Origin: Paraescarpia echinospica
Taxonomy: Eukaryota; Annelida; Polychaeta; Sabellida; Siboglinidae
Direction: 5' to 3'
DNA length: 64,000 nucleotides
Assembly: GCA_020002185.1 (NCBI GenBank)
Contig: CM034536.1
Span: 12,360,717 to 12,424,716 of the forward strand
Shown: positions 11,936-23,957 of the stretch, one piece after another
Position numbering within the stretch: position 1 is the first letter of the stretch
How the letters are laid out: each line of letters begins with the position of its first letter
Program-made: the position numbers and the translations under genes
The notes under the pieces: model-generated
Databases searched by the model: none
What the model saw: only the letters and a program-made list of their open reading frames with translations
Told to the model about the DNA's origin: nothing

Positions 11936-12759
11936 TACTGAATATTTGTGTTACTTTGGATGGAATAAATAGTTACTTAATACAACCGTAGTTCACATTC
12001 ATTCACATTAAAACATTATTATTAGCCACTATTGGCGCCGGGTATTCTAAATAGTTTTGTAAAAAGAGGTACACACTGTAAAGATTATTAATTTTGTTGG
12101 TCTTACCGAAATGTCCTATTACAAAATGTGTGGTTACCAAAATATACAATTTCCGAAAGGACATCTTTAAAAATGACCAAATAATTCTCATTATTTTCAA
12201 TAGTTTACCGAAATGTCCCATTACCAAAATGTCTGATTACCAAAATGTCCTGTTACCCAAAGTGTCCTTTACCAAAACATCTGGTACCAGTTTGAATGTA
12301 CTGGTGTATACATTTCTTTTTAGGAAATGGACTTACTCGTACTCGACCCCACAGTTTTGACAACGGTGGGACGCTACAGAGCAGATGTGTTTGGCGTGTC
12401 AGCATGAGGAGACAATGATGCCATGCGACATTATGTCTACCACCAGTTTGTTTTCTGGCGACATGGCAAACTAGGAACAGGGAACCGACATGTTATTCCG
12501 AGCTGTTGTGTGTGGAAAATTAGGCAGACATTTCCGAGTGCAAGTGGACAGTACTCTGGGTTCAAAGTTCATACATTAGGTTGAAATCATTACTTGTCAA
12601 GAATAAAATGTGTAAACTTTATATAACCACACATCATCAGGTAACCATGGTAATTTATAAATTAATTGATAATAGGTTGTTATTAAAAAAATAAATGTTA
12701 CTTAACATGTAAGTCACTCATTGATAACTTCCATCTTAGGCATAATTCTTTTCTCCAAA

Positions 12760-14445
12760 TCAGGTTTGATGCCTTGCCACTAGATCTGCTGTTGGTGGCG
12801 CAGGCACTGCTGCTAGTGTTGGTGCAATGTTGCACGGGTCATCAGGTTTAAGTCCACGCATCCTGCGTTTTGGTAGTGGATTGTCAGTGCATGCTCAGAT
12901 GATCTTCTCCTGAAGGGACGCTGTGTACACATACTGTTTCGGTTCTCGCTCAGGATAGTAGTCCACTACTTTCCCCGTTTTTGTTGTAGACTTGGAGGTA
13001 GCTGTAGATTAATAGACAAACTTAATGACATGTGTCATGAACTTCCATTGTTTTTTTTTATTCAACATGTAAATATTTCAAAACGTAAATATTTCAAAAC
13101 ATGTAAATATTTAAAGTAACCTTTGTCATGTGCAATACGTCAGCATATAAAAATGTTATGTAAATAGCTGAATTATTGCAAATATAAAGTTACTTTAAAT
13201 ATTACACATATATGAATAATGTGCATACGCTATTATTATTATGCTTTGTATTGTTTATGTATTGCAACGTAATAAATACCTTTCATTTCTAAAAAAACTG
13301 TCTTCTCATACATTACTTGCTCAATCAAAGGCATTGATTGTTAGAGTTGTCACCAACATAAATAAATCCAATCAATAATTAGCCCTATAATGGAATGGCA
13401 ATAGTCGTTATTATAATGCATAACACAAATATTTACATGTTCATGTTGTTACATGTATACTTAATGTGTACATGCATACTTACACAGTGTGTCCCTTTCG
13501 ATTTCTTTTCAATGGTAAATCTTTGTGACTGATAATCAATCGCTGCCAGAAGGACCGTGCCCGGTATACCGGGAAGCTGCAATAAGTAATTTCATCTAAT
13601 AAATTTCTGATTCATGTTGCTTCCCTGTGTGTTTGAATCTATATTATTTAATGATGGCCAACCAAGACTTAAAATGCTAAGAATAATCAGACTCTGGACC
13701 TGAAATGGTGGATAACATAAGTTACAGTCACTATAACTTACGTTATCCACCACAACCACAATTTTTTTCAAACAACAATAAACGGACAGGGTGTGTTTTT
13801 GTGTCTCTTCTTTCTTCATGGGCCTAAGATACAGGCCAAATGTTATCAACAGGAACTGTCCTCAAAGAAGCTGGTTATGGAGTAAATATAGTGTAAGTTA
13901 CAGGACACCACAATTTGGCCCAGTATTGTGCAACTTCACTCATGCTAAATTTAATTTCTTCTAATTTTCTTCCATGTTACAGTGACTAAGAGTAATGTGT
14001 ACCTTTCAGTGACACTGATGTCAAACTCGTATGAAGCATCCTCCGTGCATTGTGATGGTAGTCATGAATCATCGACACCCTGCTCACTGTCTTCATCATA
14101 TGACAGAGGGCTACAAACAAATACTTATTGAATAATGATATGTTTAGTTGACAAAACAGTGCTACTCCACAAATTAGTATGTAATGGTATGTCATAACAT
14201 TAACGTCTTTTTTGTTTTAATGTCAACCACATAACTCAAGTAAAACTGAAACAAGGCATGCATAATATAATGACTTATGTTATTTGTAGAAATTAGAGTA
14301 GAATATCCTACCGTAACATTCCAGTGAAACAATACTAACATTTATAAATAATCAACTGTGAAAAATTACCCAACGGAGATATGCATGACGTCTGGTTTCT
14401 GTAATGGGTCTGCCACTGGTGAAGGTAGGGATGATGGCGAATCGA
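12760..14445 (-). pseudogene. Kolobok-like transposase remnants, copy 1
   Basis: These are the inverted counterparts of the copy 2 transposase exons. 14,370-14,445: Ser/Pro-rich [20 protein letters not shown]. About 14,003-14,110: acidic exon ending in SVTER-type sequence. About 13,485-13,578: [16 protein letters not shown] then a shift. 12,760-13,002: [19 protein letters not shown], a stop, and [13 protein letters not shown]. Frameshifts and a stop are present, and the central catalytic part is missing. Confidence 0.7.
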
Positions 14446-14939
14446 CTGCAAAAACAGAGGTAATGAAAGGTTGTTCTGTAAAAATGTATGCAAATTATTA
14501 TCTTGCTGACATAAAAAACGTCATTTAAAATGCTATGCTATTTCACCAATTTGAACGACTGCTAAAACAGTCAGAAAACAACAATGTTGATGCCATTGCC
14601 AATTTTGTAGGTGAATATTCAAAAATTACACTTATAACGGATGATGACATTTCAACCAGGTTTATTAACAATTGCAGATGCAGCTAGCTGCCATTTTAAT
14701 AAAAAAAACTTGGTCTTTAACCCAGGCACCGTCTCAGTCTCGGATGGAATTGAACACATTGACATAAAATTCCCAATATGATGTTGGCAGGGCACAGTAA
14801 TATACGCGATGCACGAAGTTAGGACACGACGATAATTATACCAGTTCCAGACAATAATTTTGTCGACTAGATGGACGATGTTTGAGCTACGTAATCTACT
14901 TCATATTCCATTCCCTTCCTATATTTTACCGGGTTACCA

Positions 14940-15063
14940 TTCTACCTAGCTTACGATTACGCCTTGGCCCTAGCCCGGGCTAGCATCAAGGAGTTTGGAC
15001 AGTGTCAGTGACGATAACGTCCTGAGGCCGAGTCTGTGCCTGTGAGTGTGAACGACATGGTGC
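14940..15063 (-). repeat. Single 125-bp unit of the transposon minisatellite
   Basis: It contains the CTAGCCCGGGCTAG palindrome and flanking sequence identical in order to the units tandemly repeated at 39,601-40,600 in copy 2, inverted. Copy 1 therefore shows the pre-expansion state, or a truncation within the array, since homology ends here. Confidence 0.85.
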
Positions 15064-15064
15064 C

Positions 15065-15400
15065 CGATTTCTATAGAAAACTATAGATTATCTAAAAATA
15101 TATATAATTTTATAGGATATATTCTACAGAAATAAAAGACGCCATAAATACTATAGGATATTTTATAGATTTCTACAGAAACCACAAAAACTATAGAATA
15201 TTGTACATAATTCTACAGGAATTACATTTCCAGTGAATTCTGTAGAATTGTCTGTAGTTTTCTATAGAATTTTCTATAGTTTTGTGTAGAATCCTACAGA
15301 AAAACATAGATTCTCTAAACACTATAGAATTCTATAGACAATTCTTTAGAATTCTACGGAATATTCTATAGAATGCTGTAGAAATTTATAATTTTCAAAA
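15065..15400. repeat. AT-rich cluster of short inverted TTCTATAG/CTACAG words
   Basis: About 335 bp built of irregularly spaced TTCTATAGAA, ATTCTACAG and TCTATAGTTTT words in both orientations. It is rich in small palindromes, with no fixed period. It lies exactly where homology to copy 2 stops. Confidence 0.7.
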
Positions 15401-17806
15401 AAAAATGTTGCTAAGGGATCGGTGTGTGCATGGTGAATATGGGGGACTGAGGATTAAAAAACCTGTCAACCATACCCCGCTAAAGGCTCACCTAAAACTT
15501 CCAAATACACCTTAGCTGAAATATTGATCGAGGTGCTAAACATATATCTCCTGTCCCACACCTAAAATGTTAGGGGCGCAGCCTCCTGCTGGTTCAAAAC
15601 CAGTTCAACACGACACAAATATATTATTTTCAACTGAACGGATACAATTAATAAAGCATGTACATGTCCACCTCGTGGTCATGAAAATGTGCACGAAAAT
15701 CGATCTTTCGAGGAACTGTTTGTCCATTCGTACCGGGATGGACCGGGATAAATAATACAGCATTCCACGGTCACGCTTGGCTGCGTCTCTGACAAGCAAT
15801 AATCCGGCGCCGCTCATCGATCAACCGTAATCTACATTACAAAACAATGTGGTTCTCTGTCTATCTGTATGTTTGTTTGTTTGAATGTGGACCCGTATCT
15901 CTGTTAGTTTGGTATGTATATGAGGCTGAAATATGGTATATGATGGGAATCTTACGGGGTCACATACAAGTTAAAATGGCACTAATTTCCGTCTTTTTGG
16001 CAGATATGGGGTTGATTTTGTGTGTGCGATATAGTGGTTTATTAGTATGGTTTGAAGAATTAGATTTGTTCGAAATTCGTTCGGGGCGGTGGTCAGGAGT
16101 TCTTGGGGTCACAATTTAAAAATGTCAGTTTTGCCTTTTTCTCCGGGCAACGCCGGGTAAATCGGCTATTTTTTAAATAATACTGATTGCTTTCCCAGAT
16201 GTTAGGGACGATGATGGCTTCGACACTGGTCGACGAGTTTTGTCTTCGTTATCTTTCGGTCAGTGATACCGTCTCACTGCTGTGTCCACCGCCCGTCTCT
16301 GCTCCTCATCTCTCACTGTCTACTTCCCTTCCGTCAACTCGCTCTCTCTCTCTCTCCCCCCCTCTCTCTCTCTCTCACTCTCTTCTTCTCTCTCTTTCTC
16401 TCTCTCTCACACACAGTCCTTTCATCTCAGCCATGGTCTTCATTCTTCTTCTACTCTCCACTCTGAGGGCATGTGCTCTCTTTCTTTAATTGTACCTCCT
16501 TAATTCGATTTGTTCCCTCGTCTCAACATTTTACTTTATAAAATTATCACATGTAAAATGACCAGCGTAAATTAATTTTAACATTTAAACAAAAGAAAGC
16601 ACATTTTATTAAACCAACTGCGGATATTACCTACACATTTGATCATCAAATAACCTATATAGTTTACTCAAACTAGACAAAACATCATTCCCTATATATA
16701 TGTTTAATGGGTAAGGGAAAATACCTATTGTTTATCAAACATATTGTCTGATGTATATTCAAGATAGACATACAATGTCAATTTCATTGGTGAATAAAGT
16801 TTACCGTTTGGATGTTGTAATAAACATCAATATTTTATTGTTTTAACTACCACCTACATACTATTATAATGTTTTTGCCGCCTTCCATTTGGCAATATAT
16901 CATCAAAAGATCTTCAAACATGTACACTGGGTACTTTTTGGTGGGTTTGCTTAGCACCAGTATTGCATCTTGAAGCATGCTGGAGACAACACCAACGATT
17001 TTTGTGAATTCACCATATGCAGGCCACTAAATACCTTATTTTATTAGGATAGTGTGTGTGTGTACCTCATTTGTGCGTATTATTTGAAATAATAACCAAA
17101 TATTTATGTGTGAAATATTTGTTTGGAAAAGACAATGATATTTTACTTTGAAAATCCATTGACTCTAATCCAATGATTATTTTTAAACACAAATACTATG
17201 GTAAATAGGTACCCCTAGGAGACACATAGCTACTACCACAAGATACGGATGTCATAATAAACGGCGATGTCGTAATAAACAATGTAGTGCTTTTGTCATA
17301 TAGCTGAGCTAATGGGCATAAATTACAATATAGATGCAGGAAGATTTGTATCATGATTCATTTGATTTCTTGTAACATAATCCAATTGGTGCTGGTGACA
17401 AATAAGATGAGTAATATACAGTATAGAAGAAACTGGATGTCGTAATAAACATTTCTTAAAAGGGTCGCAACATTTCTGACATTTCAAACATGGCGGATGG
17501 TTTTTTTGGTTGAAATTAGTATAAATTTTTTTTATGTATATTCTAAAACACATATGCAAAATAAAGGTTCTAATGCCATAAATAATAGTTAAAATCATTG
17601 GTATAAAAAGTGGAAAATCGGGTACTCCTAATTTTTGATGGGCTATATCTCTAAAACAACTGGACCGTTGAAATACATTGAGCAGGCTCCTTACAGATAA
17701 CTGGACTGCATTTCACCAACATTTTAAAAGATGGCTTCATTTATGTGGCATCTAGAGCATGTCAAAGTTCGAAGACACTTAGTTAGCCAAACAACTTTTG
17801 TTCATA
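15401..17806. other. No gene recognised; contains a CT-rich microsatellite
   Basis: About 2.4 kb with no recognisable exon. 16,340-16,412 is a (CT)n-type simple repeat. ATG-TCGTAATAAAC-like phrases recur at 17,250-17,450 without clear structure. Confidence 0.4.
16340..16412. repeat. (CT)n microsatellite
   Basis: Pyrimidine-only CTCTCT runs with a few C-runs, ending in CACACAC. The Ser/Leu-rich frames over it are products of the repeat. Confidence 0.9.
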
Positions 17807-17808
17807 TA

Positions 17809-18691
17809 CAGTAAACCTCGCCTAAGTCGGATTCGCTTAAGAGTTAAGTCGGATCTTCGCTCAACTCGAATAGAATTCCGAGGAACGGTTGATTTGTAAT
17901 GTATTTCCCATAAAAATCTTCGTCTAAGTCGGATGATGTAAGTCGGATCTTCGCGTAACTCGGAATAACTGAGTCGGTCCATTTGATCCGAGATAATGTG
18001 TTTTTCCTCGCCTAAGTCGGATCGCAGTATTCAACAAAATCACCAGACAGCCACACCAACGTACGTAGGCGTCACGTCTTCACTCATCTAATACAACTTG
18101 CATCACCACGCCAATGGACGCTGGTATAACCAAGAACATGACGTTCCATTACCGGTACATCCTAGCCACCAGGAGACTAAAGGCATCAGAAGGAGTCGCA
18201 CCATTTTCTCAAGAAGTTGAACTATGTTGGACGTCGTCATTGGCCTGAAACCAGCATGGAACAAATTGAAACCAGAAACACTTCTAAACTGCTACAAAAC
18301 CGGATTCGTCTAAGGTGTTGAGCGTCAAGACGAGGATGAAGACGAAGCAGCTCCTTCGTTCAGAAACGTACGGAATAAGCTCCACGAGATGTATGGAGAT
18401 GTCGTTTGCACTATGAACGACTGTGTTGGTGTGGACGAGACAGCAGAAACGTTGGCTACGGGGTACTCCAAATAACGAGCAGATCATTGAAACCGTACAA
18501 CACCCCGATGCAGGCGGTTGGTTTACTGAGCGATGATGAGGGCGACGAAGTCTCGGTGTCTGAAGATAAGGTAACAAAACTCAGTGGCTCACATGCTGCT
18601 GGGATATGTCGGCTTCGGCTAAGTTGGATTTTCGCGTAACTCAGATTAAATCACTCGGTACGATTGAATCCGACTTAGGCGAGGTTTACTG
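17809..18691 (+). mobile_element. Tigger/pogo-like element, internally deleted
   Basis: TA flanks CAGTAAACCTCGCCTAAGTC at the left and its inverse GACTTAGGCGAGGTTTACTG at the right, then TA (18692-18693). More GTCGGATCTTCGC words follow internally. The inside carries a broken plus-strand frame with PLDAGITKNMTFHYR and a following Arg-rich helix, then WNKLKPETLLNCYKTGF-like remnants across frames. This is the part after the third catalytic Asp in Tigger transposases. No complete gene remains. Confidence 0.85.
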
Positions 18692-18693
18692 TA

Positions 18694-19784
18694 TATACAT
18701 ATATATGATTGTTAGGAAACATCTTTAAATCAATCAACGCTTATTGCAAGATATAAAAGCAAACATAATGTTATTTAAACATCAGAGAAGTTAAAATGTT
18801 TTTTAATGTTTGAAAATGTTACCAAATCCTACATTTTGATAGCATTCAGACAGTTTCATGACATCTTAGGTAATATTGTTGTTTTAAAAGGAATTGCTGT
18901 GTTTTCTGTGATATTTAACAATAAAGCATTGAGGTCCTATAGCAAAAGATCTTAAGAAGTTTATAGATTTTGTTATAGGCTGATAAGATTTTAATCAATA
19001 TTTGCAGATCACTGTTGAAGATGTTTAAAGTAAGGAGTATTAAAAACAATCCATAATAATTCTGTACTCTAATATATGTATTGTTTGGGTGGAAATATGC
19101 AATTGAAGATCCAAAGATGCACGCCCCCAAATAAGAAATTAACCACGTGACAGGCCTGGACACATATTGATCATGTCTGAATGAGGTATCAAAGTCAGCA
19201 TGGCCCTACGTCAACACCAACATTACCACTGACGTGAACTACTTTTAGGTATCGTTGCTTTTGCACTCTTTAAAAAAAAACAATAGCACTAACTTCTTTA
19301 CATATGAAAACATATAGAGACGTTTTAATCATGTTTGTACCTCATTTAGGTGCCCAGATTTGAGATTAAGTGTATTTTTATATTTTCGTGGTGGTTACCT
19401 TGGGTGTACTCCAATAGCTGAAATCTTTTTTACTGTACATTTTTTTCAAAACAACAATGCAGCATTAGATTCCCTATGTACGAGAACATTCAAAAATAAA
19501 TTTCACTCATGCCTGTATCTTATCGGGTTGCAACAATATGAAAACTAATTGATTTAAAAAATTTATACTTTGGTGGCCATCTTGGATTTTGCACTTTTTT
19601 ATATTCCCACAAGTGAACATCCACATACACTTAGAATGTCATAGTATACATGTCACGTATGAACATATCAAAAAGTCAAATCGACAAAATTTGAGTTACT
19701 CCCTCTGTTACCTGAGATTTTTGAAAATTCAGGGTAAGATTGGAAGGGGTAACAGACAGTGATAAGTAAGCATATACCAAAAAA
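18694..19784. other. No feature recognised
   Basis: AT-rich sequence. Both strands were read for exons and repeat ends without a supportable call. Confidence 0.4.
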
Positions 19785-22070
19785 ATGGGCCAAGTGGCCC
19801 TGAAGTCCTTTGGACTAATACGTCTATATGTGACCCCGGCTGACCAAATGAGTGATAAGTCGGAAAAATTGTAACATTGTTTTCTTACATCCTTGTAAAG
19901 GTTTGGTAGGGTGCTTTACACGGTTTCAAAAAATATGACTGCTACAAAAATTGGCAAAGTTATGGAGCATTGAACATGGTAGGGATCAAAAAGTGAAAAT
20001 GAAAACGGCTGTTGAAGTTTTACGTTATATATGCAAATGGATTGCATGGAAATATTACATGCACAACATTCAAATGTGGCACACAGTATGTAATATGTAT
20101 GTTATGTTGCAATGATACACTGAAAGTACAAATGCGCTGCTACAAAGACTTATCAAGTTATGCCAGATTATGTCTTTATGTGTAAAACTAAGGGGACAGA
20201 TTATTTGAGAGCAAAAGGTAGACTCGTTGTTTGACACAGTTTATAACCTACATGGAACTTCCAGTTTAACAGGGGTCTAGTGGCTTAATGCTGTCTGTTG
20301 ACACAAGCTACTGCCTGTGACCAATTACACATTAGTCACAGTTTCCATCAAACAATAGCAGGCAGAGAATCTTAGCTCCACAGCTGGGTGTAATACACAA
20401 CCAGAGCCACCACTGATTCATGGTCAAGTAGATTAGCTCAATGCACCAACTAAGACAATACACAACACTGTGAGTGACAGTGTCCAGAGTGAGGCCTAAG
20501 CAGTGTCCTCATTGCTGAATAGATCAATTAAACCTGCCAAGTGGGTGACATTCTGCACAAGTGTTCATTAATCGTTAGTGATTGTTCAGAACACCAGACT
20601 GACCACATACCTAAACAAAGCGAATGTAATAGGTGAAGAACAGGCAGTGTTCAAATAGGGGTATTGGTTAAATTGTATTTGTCTCGACGCAAAAGGCTTT
20701 ATTGTGCCTTCATCGATTATAAAAAAGCATTTGATTTAGTAGACCGGTCCTCCCTGTGGTCTAAGATAATTTCATGCGGTATTAATGGTATTGTGTTGAA
20801 AGTTGTATACAACATGTACAAAAATGCTAAATCACGTATAAATCATGGGCAGGCTGTGTCAGCCTTCTTCTCATGTGATGTATAGGTATGGCAAGGAGAA
20901 AACTTGTGTCCTTTGTTATTTGCTATTTACCTGAATCATTTTGAACACTGTTAGTCACAATTATAACGGACTTGACATGGCAGCTGGTGAAATTTACAAC
21001 AACCTTAGGGATGATGATGTAGAAAATGTATGTTCTACCATATATGCTGATGACACTAGAATGATTCAATCAAATACAGATTTCTTGCTTGTGTATAGCG
21101 GAACTATGTCAACTCTTCTAATGGTTGACATTTGGTTGTTTCAGGTGTCAATTATATTGTGAATCTGTAATTATTAGTCTATATTGATACAATTGATTTA
21201 CACAGTACCATGTCTACACAAGGCATGGCAAGTGTAAACAGAACAGTAGGATGTATTTGATATCAATAAAGTCTAAGATATTTCACTCTATAGTTGTCCA
21301 GAATATTAATTTTCTATGTTTGTCACCTATAGGTGACAGAATATTAATTTTCTGTTTGTCACCTACAGGTTTCTACAGACAATACATCTTTAACCAATAG
21401 ACACCACAGTCACACCATTTTATAATAATTAAGTGAACATCAAAATAAACACAACTTGCAATTATAGAAAATCAATAGTTTTGAAGATAAAAAGTGTTAG
21501 GCAACTGTTCAGTCTAACAGGGGTCAAGTGTGTCTACTCTGCCTGGGCGCTGTGACCAATTAAAGATTAGTCAAGGTCTCAATGGAACAGTAGCACTAGG
21601 CTGCAGAGTTTAGTCATGGTGTTGACTTTGTGGCACATTAAACAAAATCTACTGTTGGGGGTGGGCTCAAGGGCCCTTCTCAAAACCACATCACTAGATA
21701 ATGTAAAACTTTTGCACTTTGGGGGCCCCTTAGAATGATTCAATCAAATACAGATTTCTTGTATATAGTGGCAGCACCCTAAGATACATCTATGCAAAAT
21801 TAGAAAGAAAAAAAAGTTGCTGAACAGTTTTGGAAAAAATAGGCCAAATGTTACATTTTTACCAGTTTTGGGGCCCTTAGAGGCCCTAGGGAGCCATTAA
21901 AATGATTAAATGAAATACAGATTTCTTGTGCATAGTGACAGTGCCCTAAGATATGTCTACGCAAAATTAGAGAAAAAGTTGCTGAACGGTTTCTGAGATA
22001 CGGCAGCTAACGGCGGAAGGCGGACACAGAGTAATGGCAATAGTCCCTTGGACCTTCGGCCAACGGACTA
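19785..22070 (+). mobile_element. Long copy of the GGCC-ended interspersed repeat, carrying an RT fragment
   Basis: The ends match the 10,829-11,348 copy: ATGGGCCAAGTGGCCCTGAA at the left and CTTCGGCCAACGGACTA at the right. Inside, two related stretches (near 20,270-20,370 and 21,515-21,610, both with TAACAGGGGTC and GTGACCAATTA) flank a reverse transcriptase remnant. Near the right end, three related GGGCCCTTAGAATGATT-type blocks repeat (21,720-21,990). The class is not clear to me. Confidence 0.6.
20664..21160 (+). pseudogene. Non-LTR reverse transcriptase fragment
   Basis: The frame gives LYCAFIDYKKAFDLVDRSSL then ISCGINGIVLKVVYNMYKNA, the RT motif with catalytic Asp plus the following helix. 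After stops and shifts come GENLCPLLFAIYLNHFE and CSTIYADDTRMIQSNTDF (YADD). It is disrupted at the PLLFA block and before YADD. Confidence 0.8.
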
Positions 22071-23686
22071 AAAAGTAAGTTAAAACGGGTAGGAGCAACG
22101 AAACTTGAGTTTTAGACGTCTTTTGAGATTCATGTTAAGGACATCACCCATGAGATATGTTATGGCTTACGTCACAACACAGAGTATCAATATTTGTTGG
22201 CTCTATAATGATGGGAGTTTATCTCAGCACATTTAATCATTCACAGGCGGTACATCACGTAAAACACAGTAGAATTATTTGTGTTATTCTTTGTAACCTT
22301 CAACTGGTTAAGAAGAACTAGAGGAAGTATGTGTTCATAATGCTCTGTTTTGTTCAGCAACAAAGTCAACTAGGGCATGTACAAAATATACATAATTTTA
22401 TTATTATACACGTGTTACCTCGAAACAGACATGTTCAATCAATGACAATGCTGTTCAAACAGAGCATTGGACAGCTGTACTTTACACAGATAACATGACC
22501 TTTAACAAAGGCTCCAAGTCTAAGTATTTGTTTTATGGAAACCTCACTTAAAATCCCACACATTTCTCATTCTCCTCACACAAACTGGCCAGGACCACAT
22601 CACTCACAGCGCTACCTCTCGAGTAATCTAATAATGTAATGACATCACTATCCAACAGGTAGTGCTGAGTCACAACAACAAATGGGTGCCATTTGCCACG
22701 GTGTACAGACCACTACAGCAGGACCCCCTGGATCCCAAGGATAGTTTGAACATTTGCAGAATCATACATGATATGTTTTATCTATATTTATGATAAACCA
22801 TCCTGTTCATCAGATACAAGATCACAATAAAATAATCTCGCAAGAGGACAATCCAAATATACATTATTACTTGGCCCATTTACTGTCTGAGACTGTTGGT
22901 ATACTGTGCACTCATTTTGTTCTCAACAGAACGGTCACTCACACCATATTTTATGTACAATTAACTAAAAAGAACAGATGCATAGTTCTAAATATACATA
23001 ATTATGGTAATCTTTTGTCACATGGTAGCTGAATAAGTCGTGTGGCACAAATACTGAATATAGCATATAGAAAAACATGTACACATAAGTTGAAAAAGAG
23101 AACACTCACAGCTTCTTATGTAAATTAACAAACTTGGATGTGTCTGCAAGGAGACACCACACATGAATTAAATACAGTTTGTAAAGGCTGGTTTACACAA
23201 ATGATTAGATTTGCGCCAGTTTACATGAATGCCTCGTTGCCCAATCAGTCGGCTGACAGGTTCAATTGTGCAGTGTGCAGCAAGAATCAGTTTTGTAAAC
23301 TTTTTTACAAAAGCGATCAGCGAGGACAATTTGTGACTACGACTGTGTCAATGTAACTGGATGGGTCCAATTTGGACTGAGTCTGAGGTGATTTTGAAGC
23401 ATTGACCAATCAACATCCGACAGGAGATGCACCCATTGTGATCATAAATCAAAGCTAAAATCAAAAGAGGTGCAAGTCAATATATAGGTCACAGTGTCTA
23501 GACACTTTCCTTGTCTCAATGCACAGGTCACCGAGCTGCACAATGTCATGCAAGGCATTGTCGCCCAATTGATTTGGGGCCAAAATTCTTCATGGATACC
23601 AGCCTTTAGAAATGTCTTAAAGAACTACTAATAATTGCTGTCACACGTAAAGGTAATTTAAGTTACACAAATTATGTGTTTTCTTA
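22071..23686. other. No feature recognised
   Basis: About 1.6 kb without recognisable coding sequence or repeat ends. Confidence 0.4.
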
Positions 23687-23957
23687 GGCTGGGCGTACAC
23701 TGCTAAATTTGTAGCGATTCGTCTGTTTGATCAACTAAAAGCTGATCAGTCGTGCAATGTAAGATGGACTGCATCTCAACAAAACTTGAGTTGTTTGTTG
23801 ATCTGACCGATACAACAGTTGTTGAATCTATTCATCATTCGAACATTGAATCGCAGAACAAAAGCTGCGTAATGTACGATGGTGACAGACGTGACTTCGT
23901 CATTGCTTGTTAATCAAACAGACGACTCGCAACAAGTATTGTAGTGTACGCCCAGCA
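23687..23957. mobile_element. 270-bp MITE with GCTGGGCGTACACT ends
   Basis: Left GCTGGGCGTACACTGCTAAA and right inverse of GCTGGGCGTACACTACAATA. The match continues inward with TCGTCTGTTTGAT versus ATCAAACAGACGA. TTA lies next to both ends, compatible with a 3-bp PIF/Harbinger-type target duplication. It has no coding capacity. Confidence 0.8.

Larger units (their letters stand above)
10565..12281. mobile_element. Long-inverted-repeat element (MULE-like) in intron 3 of the P2X7-like gene
   Basis: About 170 bp at each end are inverted copies of each other, made of repeated GGACATTTCGGTAA-type words and a shared AATTATTTGGTCATTTTTAA block. The outer ends read GACGTTTTGGTAAAGGACAC (left) and, inverted, GATGTTTTGGTAAAGGACAC (right). 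No clean target duplication is visible. Inside are a short interspersed repeat (10,829-11,348) and a FLYWCH-like relic. Long terminal repeats and a FLYWCH finger suggest a Mutator-like origin, an inference. Confidence 0.65.
5290..12584 (+). pseudogene. P2X7-type C-terminal (ballast) domain gene carried by the transposon, 4 exons
   Basis: Exon 1, 5290-5328: [13 protein letters not shown], donor GTAAGT. Exon 2, 9336-9542: 69 residues, Arg/Gly-rich (GVRGRGAVRRQSAAKGRG). Exon 3, 10077-10301: LKMVLREPGLVFDVLRG, then WCSCGHCREMATDVERLCYN, a CxCGxC...M.T..E..C zinc-binding pattern. Exon 4, 12324-12584: YHQFVFWRHGKLGTGNRHVI, PSCCVWKIRQTFP, GQYSGFK and a final TGA. This order (CxCGxC, YxQFxxWxxGxLGxGNRxVIPSC, IRxxFP, GxYxGF) is that of the P2X7 receptor C-terminal cytosolic domain. 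All phases are 0 and join, about 243 residues. Two in-frame stops (TAA 10179-10181, TGA 12405-12407) make this copy a pseudogene. Intron 1 holds the LINE, intron 3 another element. There is no P2X channel part. Confidence 0.82.
1200..15063 (+). mobile_element. Kolobok-like DNA transposon, copy 1 (interrupted, right end lost)
   Basis: TTAA at 1196-1199 is followed by the terminal repeat AGGGACAGTCGCACTTCGTG. The same end, inverted, closes copy 2 at 43,990. The parts shared with copy 2 are 1200-1447, 5278-5720, 8941-9230 and 12530-15063. Sequence between those blocks is either element sequence deleted from copy 2 (P2X7-like exons, 9,230-10,560 and 12,290-12,530) or later insertions. It carries two convergent genes: a P2X7-ballast-like gene (plus) and transposase remnants (minus, 12,760-14,445). 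The right terminal repeat is absent; homology stops at 15,063 inside one 125-bp unit that copy 2 has eight times. The TTAA site and the transposase relic point to the Kolobok superfamily. Confidence 0.8.

Noticed and set aside
5290..12584. A true P2X7 receptor gene
   Set aside because: Only the C-terminal cytosolic domain is present. No membrane segments or P2X ectodomain motifs occur, and the exons lie within a repeated transposon.
16187..16503. Ser/Leu-rich ORFs
   Set aside because: Translation of a CT microsatellite.
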